Shown here piece by piece: positions 26,366-41,300 of a DNA stretch of 64,000 nucleotides (positions are counted from its first letter, which is position 1; the number at the start of each line of letters is the position of its first letter). The notes under the pieces are model-generated. The model was not told where the DNA came from. It worked only from the letters and a program-made list of their open reading frames with translations, and searched no databases. The DNA comes from Ashinkailepas kermadecensis (Eukaryota; Arthropoda; Thecostraca; Neolepadidae). The translations under genes were made by a program, and so were the position numbers. The stretch lies in contig JAOTOM010004959.1 in NCBI GenBank assembly GCA_034440615.1, forward strand, positions 62,001 to 126,000. Direction: 5' to 3'.

Positions 26366-29300
26366 ACATACACACAGTAGGGCCTGCAAGCGGTCGGTAG
26401 CGGCACTCACATTGACGATAGTGTGACCGTTGATGAGCCACATGACCCGAGGGCGCGGGTGGCCCGTCACCCGGCAGCAGAAGCGCACCCAGTCGCCCTC
26501 GCAGACCGTGACCGGCTCTGGCTTGGTGACAAACACGGGCGCCTGGTGGAGGCGCTGCTCCTCCTCGGGCACGACCGGCGCGCGGTTCCACTGCGACTCC
26601 ATCTCCTGGATCTTCTTCACCGACTGCATGCCCACCGGCAGCTGCGACTCGTACACGATGCCGGGCTTGCCCTGCCGAGCCAGATTCCGGTTAGAATGTC
26701 AGTTTTGCGAAATCGGGTTCAGTCAGACTGTTGTCCGACTGAACACGTCTGGGAGGAAGCAGGTAAATGGTCTGTCCTAGGGGCAATAGACAGCCGATAA
26801 CGCGCCCATCGTGATTCATCACTTATTGGACTCTCCCAGGGAAGTGGTTCAGTCGGCGGACGTTCTCTGACAGACAGAGGTTAATCGACTGGTATGCAAT
26901 GCGATCTAATGGTGTGCGACAGACTAACGAGTCATAATCATTACTAAGCATAGCACATTCGCCATGCTTCAACGAAAAAGTCACTTGTGCTCCACACTAC
27001 TATTTATAGTTGATTTACCATTGCAGGCAAAACAAGAACATTAAATAGCTATTGAAGCAAGAAAGCTAAAACATTCAAAATATTTAGTAATGGACTTCGT
27101 AGTCTCCGACAACGTGCACATTCCAGCACGTCGCTGCACTGATGAAATACCAGACAGTCGACACCGACCTTGGTCTCGATGAAGGCCTTGGTCTCGTCCG
27201 TGCCGTACAGGTTGGTGGCACGGCAGAGGTACTCGCCAGAGTCCTCCGGATACACCCAGCCTAGGTTAAGCGCCACGTAGCCGAAGTCGTAGATGGGCGT
27301 GAAGCGGTTCTCTGCAAAGGGATACGGAGTTGCTGGCGAGATCCAGGGGACACACCGCTCATGGATATGCTACAAATGGAACGTTGTGCAGGTAATGAGT
27401 GGTGCAGTGGCTTCTGAACGCATACTCATGATTTACCGAGTGCGAAGTCGATTGTGGATAATTCAAAACAACTGTCATATTTTATCTCTCTAAAATGAAT
27501 TAGAAATTACGACTGCAGTAGTAAGTGAGATCCGGAATAATTTAAAATTACTAGATAATGTGAGCTATTGACATTAGATCTAACCGTCTGCATTTCTGCA
27601 GCTAATATTAATGTTTACTGTCTAATATTAATGTCTGATAGTAATGGCCTCTGAGCCAAAATATAATTACTGTGATGACGCCGGTTCACGCGATCGGTTT
27701 GGACGGTCAATCGTTATGCTTCAGCCGGTTTGCAGATGGACCCGTGAATATGACTGTGAACAACTCACTGTAGGGCAGCGGTCGGCCGTTGAAGAACCAC
27801 TCCACCTTCATGTTGGGGTCACCCACGGGTGCCAGCTGACACTCGAACTTGGTCTGCTCCATCTCCACCAGGTCCAGCTTGTTCTGGATCTGTGTGACGA
27901 ACCTGAGCGGAGATAGTGGGAGAGTTAGACCTGAACGGAGGTAGTGGGATAATTAGATCTGGCCGGAGGTAGTGGAGGAGTTATACCTGACCGGAGGTCG
28001 TGGGAGAGTTGGACCTGACCGGAGGTAGTGGGAGAATTAGACCTGGCCAGAGGTAGTGGAGGAGTTATACCTGACCGAAGGTAGTGGGAGAGTTAGCGAG
28101 TGTGAGATGGGAGAGTTAGAGAAGGTCAGAGTGTAGCAGCGAAGTGACAGATGGCTGGGCTAGTGGGGAGGGTTATTGGTGTGCAAAGTGCTGCTGGGTG
28201 GAGGAGAAGTGTCTTACAGATGCCGACAATTTCGGCTTGCATGTGGATCGACGTGAGGAGCCCTTTTGTGACAGGCAGCCATAGCAGGATAGTGCAGTAA
28301 ATTAACTTTATGCAGCCTTGCTGATGTCTCACTGCAATTTTTTTATCTCATGATTTTATGTCGCAGAACAGCTTTCATTAATGTATGTATTGATGTCATA
28401 GCGTACTGCTTGGTGGGTCCATTGCTGACTGCTCATAAATGTGTGAATTTCCATAATACACAAGTACAAAAAAAATTCATGCTTTGCACTGACAAGCTGA
28501 CAAGTGCTTAACATTAACCGAGCTGTCATTGTATTGTGTTATTGTATTCAGCTGTCATAGTCATTGGAATATCGTAGTTGGAGAGCACCTCACCTCGGCG
28601 GCTGTTTGCGATCCGCGTCATAGATGTCGTCTTCAGTGAGGTGGATCTCCGAAGTGTATTTCTTCAGCGTGGCTTCCATCTGCATCAGGCAATCTGATTT
28701 CTTCATGCCCTTCGGCACCTGGGTCAGCATGATGACCGAGGAGATGGCTGTGGAGTTGATACATGCAGGTGAAGACAGTGGCAGTGAAGTTAAGGTCGTA
28801 AGACTATCTGAGTAGTGAGTCATCGTTTCTATGGTAAGCTTTTTTATTTTTAACGAGACGAGTGGAAACTAGTGAGAGCAAAGAAGAAAAGTATACGGGA
28901 TGTTAACAACTACAACATCAGAACCAGAAATATCCAGAAAGACCGCACAGATTGAATCGCTTAAACTCACACCTCTAACTTGCGCTTGTATATCCATGGC
29001 ACCGTCTAACTTAAACTCGTCGTAGCTACAGCTTGTGGCGGCGGCCGCTGCTGCTACCTCTCGAGGGGGCCGCGTTCCCGGCACTGACCGCGGCAGGTGA
29101 GGGCGCTCTTGCAGGTGGCCTGGCCGGCGCGGTTGACGGCGCGGCACGTGTACTCGCCGCCGTCCTCCGGGTACACGCCCAGGATCTGCAGCGACGCGTA
29201 GCCGAAGTCGAACGTAGTGCGGAACCTGTCGACGGGCGGCTGCGTGTCAAGCCCAGTCACCTCACCTGCCCTGACCTGTCAGTCGAGGTCACGTACAGTA

Positions 29301-32300
29301 CAGCAGCGTACACTCCTCACGCTCTCTTGACCTGCGACGTATCTATTATCATTTGTTCAGAATACAAGCCTCCGGTTAGCGCAACTTCCCAAAAGGCAGT
29401 CGAGCACTTGGCCACGGTCACCCAAAAAAGGAATTTCTCGCAAATATCTCAGCATCGTGGACACAGTGACGATTTTTTACGCAAATAATTCCTGTGCTTT
29501 CGGACAAAGATTAATAATATAACTATTCTGATATCTTGATTCGTAGCTTATTGACTGCAGAATACCAGTTACAGCCAGGTAAATATTAATATGGCGCAAG
29601 GTAGTACCAGGAAGCAGGTCACACCTCCACCACCAACGCATTACAAACTACAACGCGTTATCATCTACCCACTGACTATTCATTACAACACATACAATCT
29701 ACTGACAACATAGGTCAGGCGTAGAATGCATTTATAGCGTGACCACGTGCTAGGGTCATCACAACACGTCCGATGCTTTGAACTTTTAAGAAAGGTCAAC
29801 CATCTGCATCGAGCCGCACAAATTTCCAATCATTCCAACTGCGTGTTAGTCATGTGATGGTGGCTGATACGACAGCAACTTACTGGGAGCAAGCTAGCAC
29901 CGTCCGTGTTCGGTGTGTACCAGTACATCGCTGTTGCACCACCCGATCCTCACCTGTGCCCAGTCTGTACCAGCACACCGTTGCGGTACCACTCCACACA
30001 CAGGTACGGGTCGTGCTTGGGCTCCACTTTGCAGTCGAAGAAGGCGGCCTCTCCCTCCCCCACGTCTACGTTGCCGATCTGGGAAGACATCACCGGCGAC
30101 GTCATGTCATCCGATCATATCGCGTGCACGAGTGATTGGGTGCCATTCGTGTGCCGCTCTGGATAGTGTGGTGAGGCATTTTCGGAATACATTTTTTGTG
30201 TCATCCAACCGAAAATTACTATTGCCGCATCATTTAAGACTCAGATATTGCACCCGCCGCAGAGCAAACAACGTCATTTAACATTCTGTCACATGTTTCC
30301 AATTTAACAGTACTTAAATAGTCGCTGTAAGGTGGCACGACGCTAAAGCAAACAACCGTTCGTCTGTCATCGGCGAATATCCTAACACCGAGAAGCAGCA
30401 CCGCTCCCTGAACATGTCTTGGCCACTCCCACCTGCGTGTCACCGCGTGACCTTAACTGACCTCCGTATACATTCCACACGCTCACGCACAGCGCCTACC
30501 TCCTTGTCGAATCTGGGCGGCTGGTCCTCAGCCTCGGGCGTGGCCGGCTCGCCCAGCTTCGGCGCGTCCTCGAGCGTGCGCAGGCCGTCGCCCGTCATGC
30601 CCCTGGGCAGCTGCGACTCCAGCACCACGTCCCGCTTGGCTGCAGCAGGATCGGTGCGACCGTGACCATGCCGGCCCGGACACAAGGCTCGCCACACGTC
30701 ACGTGTCGACGCCGACTCAGGCGTCGTGAGGGCAGCGTGCACAGAGGTCAAGAAAGTCGCCAACTTGCCTACGCTGGTAGGTAGCAAGATTGGCCCTCAA
30801 TATCTCACTCAAGTAGCAATTTATCCATGACGTATTGAAATAAAAAGAAGTGACTGGTCACGAATGCTTTCCACAAAAACTAGTTTTGTAACGAACAGAA
30901 GACATCCAGATTATGAAATATCACTGACTAAAAGGCTGCTACAGTATTGAGCGATACTGCATCACCCCATGGGTTTGCCCATGACATCGGTGGTTGCTTA
31001 ATTAATACAGTACTATTTTGGTACTGAGTATCCGTTTACGAACCATATTATTCCAAGACCCATCTCTATGTCATTGTATAGAGAAGGATGGATCGCCAAC
31101 GCGTACTTCACCAGGTAACAAGTGCTGGTAACTTTGATTGTGTTATTGGGCGTGATATGCATATAAAAACATGTATTGCACATGATAATACATTTCTAGG
31201 CCTTTAAATAATAAATTAAACTATAATTAGTTGATTTATAGTCATATCAATGAAAAACTAGCAGCAGACACCCCAAAATAACCGTAGTGCAGGAACAAGT
31301 AACGCCAACGCGACCGCCAACGTCTGGGTAACGTTACTTGAGTTACAATTATGGAGTAGAGCAGGTGGCGTTGCGAACAAGTGAGGAGCTAAAAAGGTGG
31401 CAGCACCGTCGCTCACAACGACGCCTCTCACGCCGCAAAACGTGTGATTGTCTATCACAAAATCCATGCTGTCTTGTGACTGATATGCTATCAATATAGT
31501 ACATCATGGCCATATAGTATCTTTCGTTGCATTTTTTTTAGACATGTGGATTGCGGTCTAGTATGTAATATAATATTGTAACATCTTTCCATTGTCTGGT
31601 CACATAACATGGCGGCTGTAGTGGAAGGATGGTGAGAAAATAGTGTATGTTCATTTAAGCCGGACCCAGGTAGCAAAAAGTGCATGTTTTGCTCTCGTAG
31701 GTAGCAGTCTAGAAACATTCTTGACCTCTGAGCGTGAAAGACACGGGAGATCGCCACGGAGGTACACGACGAGTCCAAACCGGCTACTTCGAAATGTGGC
31801 GAGCATTTGGCATGGCAAATATTGTGGACAATATACGCTTGGCGACAGGGATCTCTTGGCACTTGGCAACCCCGGTTACACTCTTAATACACTCGTTGGG
31901 TTAATTTCACCCCTAAAAATGCAGCATAAGGAGCAGCAAATACATTTCAGCCTTCATATAATACTGTTCTGCATTGCTATGCAACTTTCAATCCACTTAC
32001 CAAATAGTTGCCATTCTGGATGCTTTCGTCGCTATATGCTTACCTTACTAACTGCTTACCATCGGGGAATCCAGAAGGCCAGAAAACCGCTAGAAATAAA
32101 TACTCTATTCCCATGGGTATTCCTCTATTCCGCTATTCCTTCCTACTGTATTCCTAAACAAGTAGAATCCCATGCTTTTATTTCTCTGAATTTGGATATA
32201 CGGCGGATTCAGACGCAAGTTCGATACATGGGCACCGATACATTGGCACCGATACATTGGCACCGATACATGCACCGGTGCTGTAGTATAGCATGATCTT

Positions 32301-35300
32301 CGTAAAATACTACTCGTGCGTCTGGCGTCAAAATCGTTGACAATTGAACACTCCCCCCACCCCCCACTCCCAGATTACCAGTGAATTGCTCTACTTTTCG
32401 CTGCTAACGAATACTGACGGAACAAGCGCACAGCACACGAAACAATTCACTCAAAGACGCCCATGACTGCACCTGCCTTCCGTCTATATGGATGTTTCGC
32501 TGACCGACTATTTCCTCGGATCCAGAGATCCGGACGTCGCAATCCACGGGGCCATACCATTCTGTCACGTGACCCACAGCTGCCCCTGCCACAGCGCCAC
32601 GTGACTCGGCAACCTACAGCACGGGATTAAATCACCATGTCACGTGACCCATAGCTGCCCATGCCACAGTGTCACGTGGCTCGGCAACCTACAGAGAACC
32701 CGACTGAGCCTTCTGGCCGGTAGCTGGCTGAGGTGCTCCAGATTGTAATACTCGAGGAAGCGCTGGTACTCGTCTGCAAGGTACAGCCGGGACGAAGAGA
32801 CTCAGAAACAGAGTGACACAGCGTCAGCCAGAGCGTGCAGAGCGGAAATATTAGCCGCGACGGAGACAATAGAAAACGCACCAAGCTGCTAACAGGCAGG
32901 GAGACAGGTGCTGCTCACAGGCGAGACTCATTGGACGGAAACAAGGGAAGAAACACACTTCGAAATAGAGAATGGGTATTTTAATGGCTACGATGCGTAA
33001 TTATGCGAAATGGAATAATACCAGAAGTCACTAAGCATGGAGTGGACTAGTCATAACCACCACGGCTCAGCTATCTTTGCGGCATGCAACTAATAAACTA
33101 GCTCTATTTAGTTATTCAGGGTATTCATGTAGGGTAAAGCGTCACTCAGAAAACCAAAATAAAGCATGAAAGGAGAAGCAAAATGTTACAGAGTAGCAAA
33201 CAAATGCGCAAAACAAGAACTAACACAACGTCTGCCAAAATGGTCGGTGCCTCTTCATGAGGTCACTTTCAGACACTTGTCCCTACACATCTTCACCCAT
33301 CCGTTGTGGTGTGAAGACGACAAGACCTGGCTGGCCTTCGGGGTGTGGGGGTGATCCACTCACCCTTGCAGATGAGGGTGGCCCTGGTGGTGGCCGTGCC
33401 CCACTTGTTGGTGGCGCGACACACATACTCGCCGGAGTCGCGAGGGAACGTCCAGTCCAGGTCGAGCACCACGAACCCGAAGTCGTCCAAAAAGTGAACC
33501 CTGCACAGCACACTGACACTGAGGAAGGGCAGGGGGCAGCGCGTGCATGGATCGACGATTAACATAAAATGACCTATTCACAAAAGAACACCAACATACG
33601 CTGTGGTTTTTGTGTCTGCTGAACATGTCTGAACATGGCGACGCCATGGTATCTCCATTCTGACATCGATATCGCAATACCGTTTGTACGGAACAGTTTT
33701 ATAAAATGATATCTAACATTGAGACATCTCGAAATTCATCGTTTATTCGGACTGTTCTATCTACATATCCGAAACAAGGACGAGTGTCACCTTTATCATG
33801 ATTGCGAAACAGTCGCAATACAATCGAATACAATTCCACAGCATACATCTTAAAGACATTGTAACAGCGCATGATGTGATGCCAACTGACTGTTAATCGC
33901 TTGATTATTGGATTCTTACTTGCATATTTCAATCCTATTTTCCTTCAGTGCGCTTGTGTGCGAGCATCTGGCCAGATCAGACTGGACTAACCATGACCAA
34001 TATGATTTATAACGCCATTCGACCTTAATTCAAGCAATGCAATAAATCGCCTTCAGTAACACAGTTATACAACCTATTTGTGATATTTATCGACCATTGA
34101 CATCCATCTCCTAATAACTGATGCGATAGACAACTTCATCAAGCCGGCCGCAACATGTTTCAGGCCAACACCTCTGTTCCCACATTGTCGCAGTCAACAC
34201 CGAATACGTTGCTACTGCCATGCACGAGTGGGGAAGGCTCTAACCTGGAGCCGAGGTCGATGGGTCTGTCGTTGTGGAACCACTCGATCCTCATGCTCGG
34301 GTCGCCGACCGGCTCCACGCGACAGTCGAAGTGCGCCGGAGCGCCCTCGAACAGCGCCTCCAGGTCCTTGATCTCGGTGACGAAGTGCGGCGGCTGCGGC
34401 TGGTCGTCCTGCTCGGGCGCCTGCTCGGACCGGTACATGGACTCCTCCAGTTTGCGGATGCCCTCCATGCCATGCGGCATCTGCGGCTCCAGCACGACGC
34501 CCTGCCGACCCTGCCGCACAGACAGGCCGGGTTAGTCACGGGGAGACCTCAACCCTACCGACCCTGCCACACAGACAAGCCGGGTTAGTCACGGGGAGAC
34601 CTCAGCCCTGCCGCACAGGCAGGCCGTGTTAGTCACGGGGATACCTCGGCCGTGACCTGGACTCCAGTGCCGCAGACGGGAGGCATGTCAGGACAGGACA
34701 AGACAGCACAATATAGGTCATGGAAGCACAGGACTTGAAGGAGCGGGCATACAGAAATGGACGGATCGAGATATAACGTCATAGCATGAACAACGGATGT
34801 CACGGGGCAGAATATGACGTGGCAGAGCACACCACAGCACGAATCATAACAACAAAACAGCAGAGAAGCAGCTGAGAGGCGCGAGGTTGCCCACAGGTCA
34901 AGTATGAGGAATCATGGGCGTCGCAAGGAAGAGCAGCTGTGGATTCCACTCATGTTGCTACACCACTACATGTTCTACCTTCATTTTGTCTGCCCACCAT
35001 TCATTTCTGTCTGAACAGAAGAATAAAAATCTGAAAATCACCACTTTACACCGACAGAAAGCAAAAACCATTAAAAAAAAGTAGCGACAGGGAATTCACC
35101 AGCTTTCCGTTGACTTCAGAGAAATGAAGCATGCTGTTTCATCAGATACGTGCATACATTGCGCATCACACACATATCACTAACTGAACAGCGAGTACGT
35201 CACAACTGCTGGATCACACACCGTGAAGGCAACCGCCAGGACGTCGGCTGCTTACCTTGACGGCGAGAGTGCAGGATACGGTCGCCTCTCCATGTTTGTT

Positions 35301-38300
35301 GACAGCCTTGCACGTATACAAGCCTGCATCACGTTGGTATATACCACCAATCTCCAGGATAACGTATCTGAAGACCACAACGTTCAGTAACTCCACAGGC
35401 TCAGTTATGTAGTAGGTCCGATAAGTCGGGAGAGGGCTAGATGTACATAGTACAGCTACATGGTGATGCACATCAACAGGGCAGACATTGAAGCTCGCGT
35501 GGAATACGGGAACCCAATATTCCTATAACATGCACAGACAATGTGGAACTGCACACGATCTTCAAGACTGTAGATGCTGCGACACTGCGATACGATGCTG
35601 CGATACAATACTGTGATAAGATACTGCGATACAACGATACTGCGATAAAATACTGTGATAAGATACTGCGATACAACGCTACTGCGATGCTGCGATATAG
35701 CGGTAAGATACTGCAATATCGTCATATGATACTGTGATATTGCATACAGTGCTGTGGTACTGCGACATGATACTGATACACTGTGATCCTGCAATACTAT
35801 GATAAGATATTGACACTACTAGACACGATACTGCGATAAGATACTGCGATGCTGCGATAACACTGCGATACTGCGATAGGGTACTGCGATACTACGATAT
35901 GATACTGAGATACTGCGATACTACTGTAAGATAGTGCGATACTGCGGTAAGATACTGCGGTAAGATATTGCGATTCGCTGATGACTGTGAGGACGACACA
36001 CACCCGAAGTCGTTGATGGTGCGGACGCGGGAGCCGGCCGACAGCGGCTTGCCGTTGTGGAACCAGTCTATCCTCATGGTGGGGTCTCCGACGGGCGTCA
36101 GACGGCACTCGAAGTGGGCCAGCTGGTTCTCCAGCAGGCTGATGTCGGCCGGCTGCGTCAGGAACTGCGGGGCGGCGCCCTGACCGAACGCACGGCCGGT
36201 CAACACTACACTGGGCACCTCGCCGCACGGAGACGCGTGACCAGTGGGCGGCGGGTCACACCGCGCCGCCTCCTCCCTGGTCAACCACAAGACCGTCGTC
36301 CGTGAAGGACAACAGTGAGGTTCGCGACCAACGTCATCGTCACTAAAAGAAGTGGCGGCCCTGCTGCCAACTCCACGCAATGACAGCACTGATACTGCGC
36401 ATACTATATGTCTCTAGACGGCACTTTTGATGTCAGGCATATGAACCGTGACGTACCTCTTTAATTCATATGATGCACTCACTGGCGGATCCAGGGGGAG
36501 CATTCCGACCATGCCCCCCAGCTTCAAAGGGGGGCCATAGTGTCTTTTGCCCCCCCAAACCAACAAAAGTAAACTGAATTAAAATGCAGTAACCTTTGCT
36601 GAGGTTAAAAAAATAGCGTTCCGGGTGAAATAATCTCCAATTTTAAAGGTATTTTGTTATAATTGTTTGGTCAGCCTCCCCCTCCCCCTCCCCCCGGGAG
36701 GGGGAGGCTGACGCCGTAAACCGAAAGTTCCTCCCCCCCCCCAAACCGGTGGGCTAGATCCGCCAGTGGATGCACTCAATACAACAGGTTAGCCATTAGG
36801 CCGTTGGACATCCATGCTTTGTCCAGGCGTACTCGGCGCAACAGGAAAACCATTTAGATATTTAGGTGACGAATCCGTACAATGTCGAATGGTGCGGTTC
36901 CTGACCTCGTCCTGTTCGCGGGGCTGCACTGGCTTGACGCCAAGTCCTTCCAGTTCGGCGATCTTCTTCATCGTGTCCACTCCGATCGGCAGCTGGGACT
37001 CCAGGATGACGTTTCGTTTCCCTGCAGTACAGCATTTGTAAGTAGATCACAGCATCGCAGCGTGCCAAGCATGTAGCAATCGAATTGAAAGCAATGATAG
37101 GACCCCCCCCCCCCGCCATGTGCGCATGACCCTTTTTGGCGTGCAACCGTTAAACTTGTAAACGACGACGAGTTTCTCTCAACCATGAATATGTTTTCCA
37201 ACGACATAGCATGGCACCCAGTGTGATAGCCATAATGCTGTTGATAACTGATGCATTATGTTGTAGTACACTATCGTACAACGCAGTCGTAGCAACAGCA
37301 CATTCCTTTCCATCATGGAAAAAGACATCTGTACCAAGTACAAGTACTATCGATTATGTTTAACAACTGCCCATCCATTGTAGGCAGCAAATATTGCTTC
37401 CAGTCAGACAAGCGCCTTCCAACCATCGCAAGCTACCGCCTAGCATTGCACGAGCTCCAATTGGCTCGACCACCACTGCCACTGGGACTGTGGTCTGGTG
37501 TCCTGCGGCCGTCAGCCGATGGTTCCTCGGTGGCCAGAACACTGCACCGTGTCCTGAGCCCCACTCACTGCAGCACTGCACGGTGTTCTGTGCTCTACTG
37601 ACCACAGCGCAGCACCGTATTCTGAGCCACACTCACTGCAGCACTGCACCGTGTTCTGAGCTCTACTGACCACAGCGCTGCACCGTGTTCTGAGCGTCAC
37701 CTACAACAGCACTGCATGATGTTCTGGGCCTCACTCATCATGGCAGGCATGCTGTTCTGAGCCTCACCCACAACAGCACTGCATAGTGTTCTGGGTCTCA
37801 CCCACAACAGCACTGCATGATGTTCTGGGCCTCACTCCCCACAGCAGTGCATGCTGTTCTGAGTGTCACCCACAACAGCACTGCATGTTGTTCTGGGCCT
37901 CATCCACAACAACACTGCATGATATTTTGAGCCACACTGACCAGAGCCCGCACGGCGTTCTGAGCCTCACTCACCGGAACACCTCATGGTCGCCGTGCTG
38001 GTGGCCTCCCCGATCTCGTTGTAGGCGCGGCACGCGTAATCGCCGCTGTCCTCCGGGTACACAGGAGATATCTCCAGGATCACGAAGCCGAAGTCGCAGA
38101 ACGTGCGGAATCGGCTGGACGCCTTCATCGGCTTGCTGTTGTGGTACCATTCGGTCTGTGGCGGAGGGGGCGGTATGACTAGGACGGTGCTCCGAATGGC
38201 ATGGCAGAATGTGGTGCTGTTTCCACCTGGCATGTTGTTTGCTAGCAATTCACCCTATAATGTTGGTGCCGAGTGTACTGTGCCGCATTTGCATTGCATA

Positions 38301-41300
38301 GATCCGGTGTGGCCAGTTTCTTAACACCAACAAACTGTTGGCAGTTAACAATTACCAGCATGTCCAACTGCCGCAGTAAGCTCTTACTCAGACCGAGAAG
38401 TGCGGAGCTTGGAGATGAAATTGAGAAATCGACTGTTTTGAAATTGATGGGTGCCTTTAACAGTGGACTTAGACCTACATCTTGCGCTGTAATTAGGCTT
38501 TCGTGTCGCATGCCTTCATCACGTGCTCACCTTGAGCTTGGGGTCATCGGCCGGCGTCAGACGTGCCTCGAAGTGGACGTTCTCGCCCTCGCGCAGGTCA
38601 TCGATGTTGTTGAAGGGCACCGTGAAGCGGGGAGCGACGCGCAGCGTCACGTCTTCCTTCTGCTCCCGGCTTCGGCGGCTGCTGTCTTCCAGGCTCTGTA
38701 TCTTCTCCAGACCGCCGCTCATGTCCTGAACGGAGCCAGCAGGTCAAGAGGTAGAGAAGCAAACTAGGAGTCTAAAAAAATACTAGAATATTTAGTCGCA
38801 GGATGAGACAAAGCAAGTGTGATATTCATTCCACAAATTCGCCGACTAAGCCACTTCACTATCTGATCCTGAAATCGCACAACTTACCTAAGGAGTCCCG
38901 CTTCACCACACACCTGGGACACTCAAGTCATCGAAGCGTACCACCCACCTGCGGTACCTGAGGCACTACATCGCCCCATCCACCTGTGGCACCTGAGGAA
39001 TCGCACCATACCACTCACCTGTGGCACCTGAGGAATCACACCATACCACTCACCTGTGGCACCTGAGGAATCACACCATACCACTCACCTGTGGCACCTG
39101 AGGCACTACACCACCCCACCCACCTGTGGCATCTGAGGTGTCAGCACGAGGCTCTCCTTGGAGACACACTTCAGGTCTGCTTTGGTGACGTCAGATCCGG
39201 CCTTGTTGACGGCACGACACTCGTATAGGCCGGAGTCCTCCTCGTAGCAGTACAAGATGTCCAGGATAACGATGCCGAAGTCGTGGAACGTACGGAAACG
39301 GTGTCCGGTCGGAAGCTTGGTGCCATTACGGTACCATTCCACCTGAGAATAGGTTGATTTCAGTACAATTATAAGAGTACGCCAATTCAGATGCAATGAC
39401 TCTGTGTAGGTGGAATTCAAATCAATGACTGATGCTTTGCATTCTGGGTGGAAGTTCAAACGCTGTGCTGATTTTGACTTGCCTATCGCTGGGCATTAGC
39501 ACTAGATCTGCTCAGGACATGGTTGAGACTAAACCTGGGATGTGGGTGTGAATAGTGTGCAATGAGTACTGGACTTTGGCCCTGGCCCGTGCACAACATT
39601 TTGCTAATTGTGCCAGTGCAGGGAGTTGCTGCGACCCTCTCCCCTAGTACTTCGAAACGGAGAGGGATAGCGACACGGAACAAACAAAAAAACGGCGTGT
39701 TGCACGTCACGAGACTTTGCGATTGTTATCAGATTTGTATACCTCGGGCCGCTGGGTGATCTCTCAGGTTACTTTAAGTGCCATTTTTTGTCGCAAAGTC
39801 CGGACCATTTCACGTTCAAACGTTGCCTGTATGAAAACAGCGCCAGATATACACTTTGAATTTTCGCCAGTGTTCTTCAGTATCATGGAATACTAATCCT
39901 GTGATAGTTATCGTGATAGTTATCGATCCTGTGTCGATCCATCCTAAGGAGACAGATGAGGTCAAAATGTTTTAGATATTTCCGAAACAGTGTCCACAAA
40001 CACTTTCATAGTACCTAAGGATAAAATTATACGCAAGATTCAGCTTTTACATCCAAATTAGCCCCAGAGCGACCATTAGCCCGAAAATGTTCATCTGATG
40101 TGAAGCTAAATCACTGATCTAGGATTACCTTGAAAAGGTTAACGTTCTAAGTAGGAACATTAGTCGAGTTGCCCATCACCCTACTACACCCATCATTGGT
40201 GATTTTTTTTTTTTTTTTTGGGGGGGGGGGGAATAAGTGAGATAAGTCGCCGACAATTCATGAATTTGGCGAAAAGTGCCCCAACATGTCCCCTCTGATG
40301 CCATCACAGGTCAGTGACCCGACGCTGCATCTTCAAAATTTATGCACGGCGAGGTTGGTGAAGGATGCCCCATCAGATATGCCATATGGCGGTGTTCTGG
40401 CGCTGGCCGCTTTTCCGTGGTCGCCAAAGCCTTACGAGTGGTTGAAATAACCCCCTGCACGGACGAGAGTTAAGAAAGAAGTGACGACTGAGCCAATTAG
40501 CTCAGTGATGTGGCATTAGCTCAGCGTGACATCTGCTCACCGTCAAGTCCGGGTCGTGCACGGGCACGAGACGGGCCTCGAAGTGCGCCGAGTGTCCCTC
40601 CACCATGTTGGAGATATCAGCGATGTGCTTGGTGAAGCTGGGCTGCTCGGGCCCGGCTGGTGCGCGCACACCCGGCGCCGCGGGCGTCAGCTCCAGCTCG
40701 GTGATGCGCCGCAGCGACTGCGGCTGCAGCGAGTCGATGAACACGCCGCCCTTGCCGTGGCACTTGAGCGTCGCCGATGTCTCGTCCGCGCCGTACTTGT
40801 TGGTGGCGCGACACACGTACTCGCCCGAGTCCTCCGCCTGCACGTACGCCAGGTCCATCACCACGTAGCCGAAGTCGGAGACGCACTTGATGCGAGACGA
40901 GTGGCGCAGCGGTTTGCCGTTGTGGAACCACTCCACCTTCATGGTGGCATCGCCCACCGGCACCAGCGTGCACTCGAAGTGGGCCGAGTCGCCGTCTTTC
41001 AGGCTTTCGACGCTCTGGAAAATATGGCCACAAAGAGGACGAGTCAAGGTTACGTTTATTATGATAAGCAGTGAAAAGCCTAAGGTCGTATGATTAAATG
41101 TCACTCCAATCGTGGTGACGATTACTATATTATTACAATATTCATGTCATAAAATGACAGCATGATAGAGGATAAAACTGAATCGTATTCGGGTACAGCC
41201 TACTGTAATCCTTTAAAGATAACCAATATATAATAAGGCAGTGTCATCAGCATCTGAAATATAAACTAACGATGCCGTGTTAATTGCGAGTTGGTTGGCA

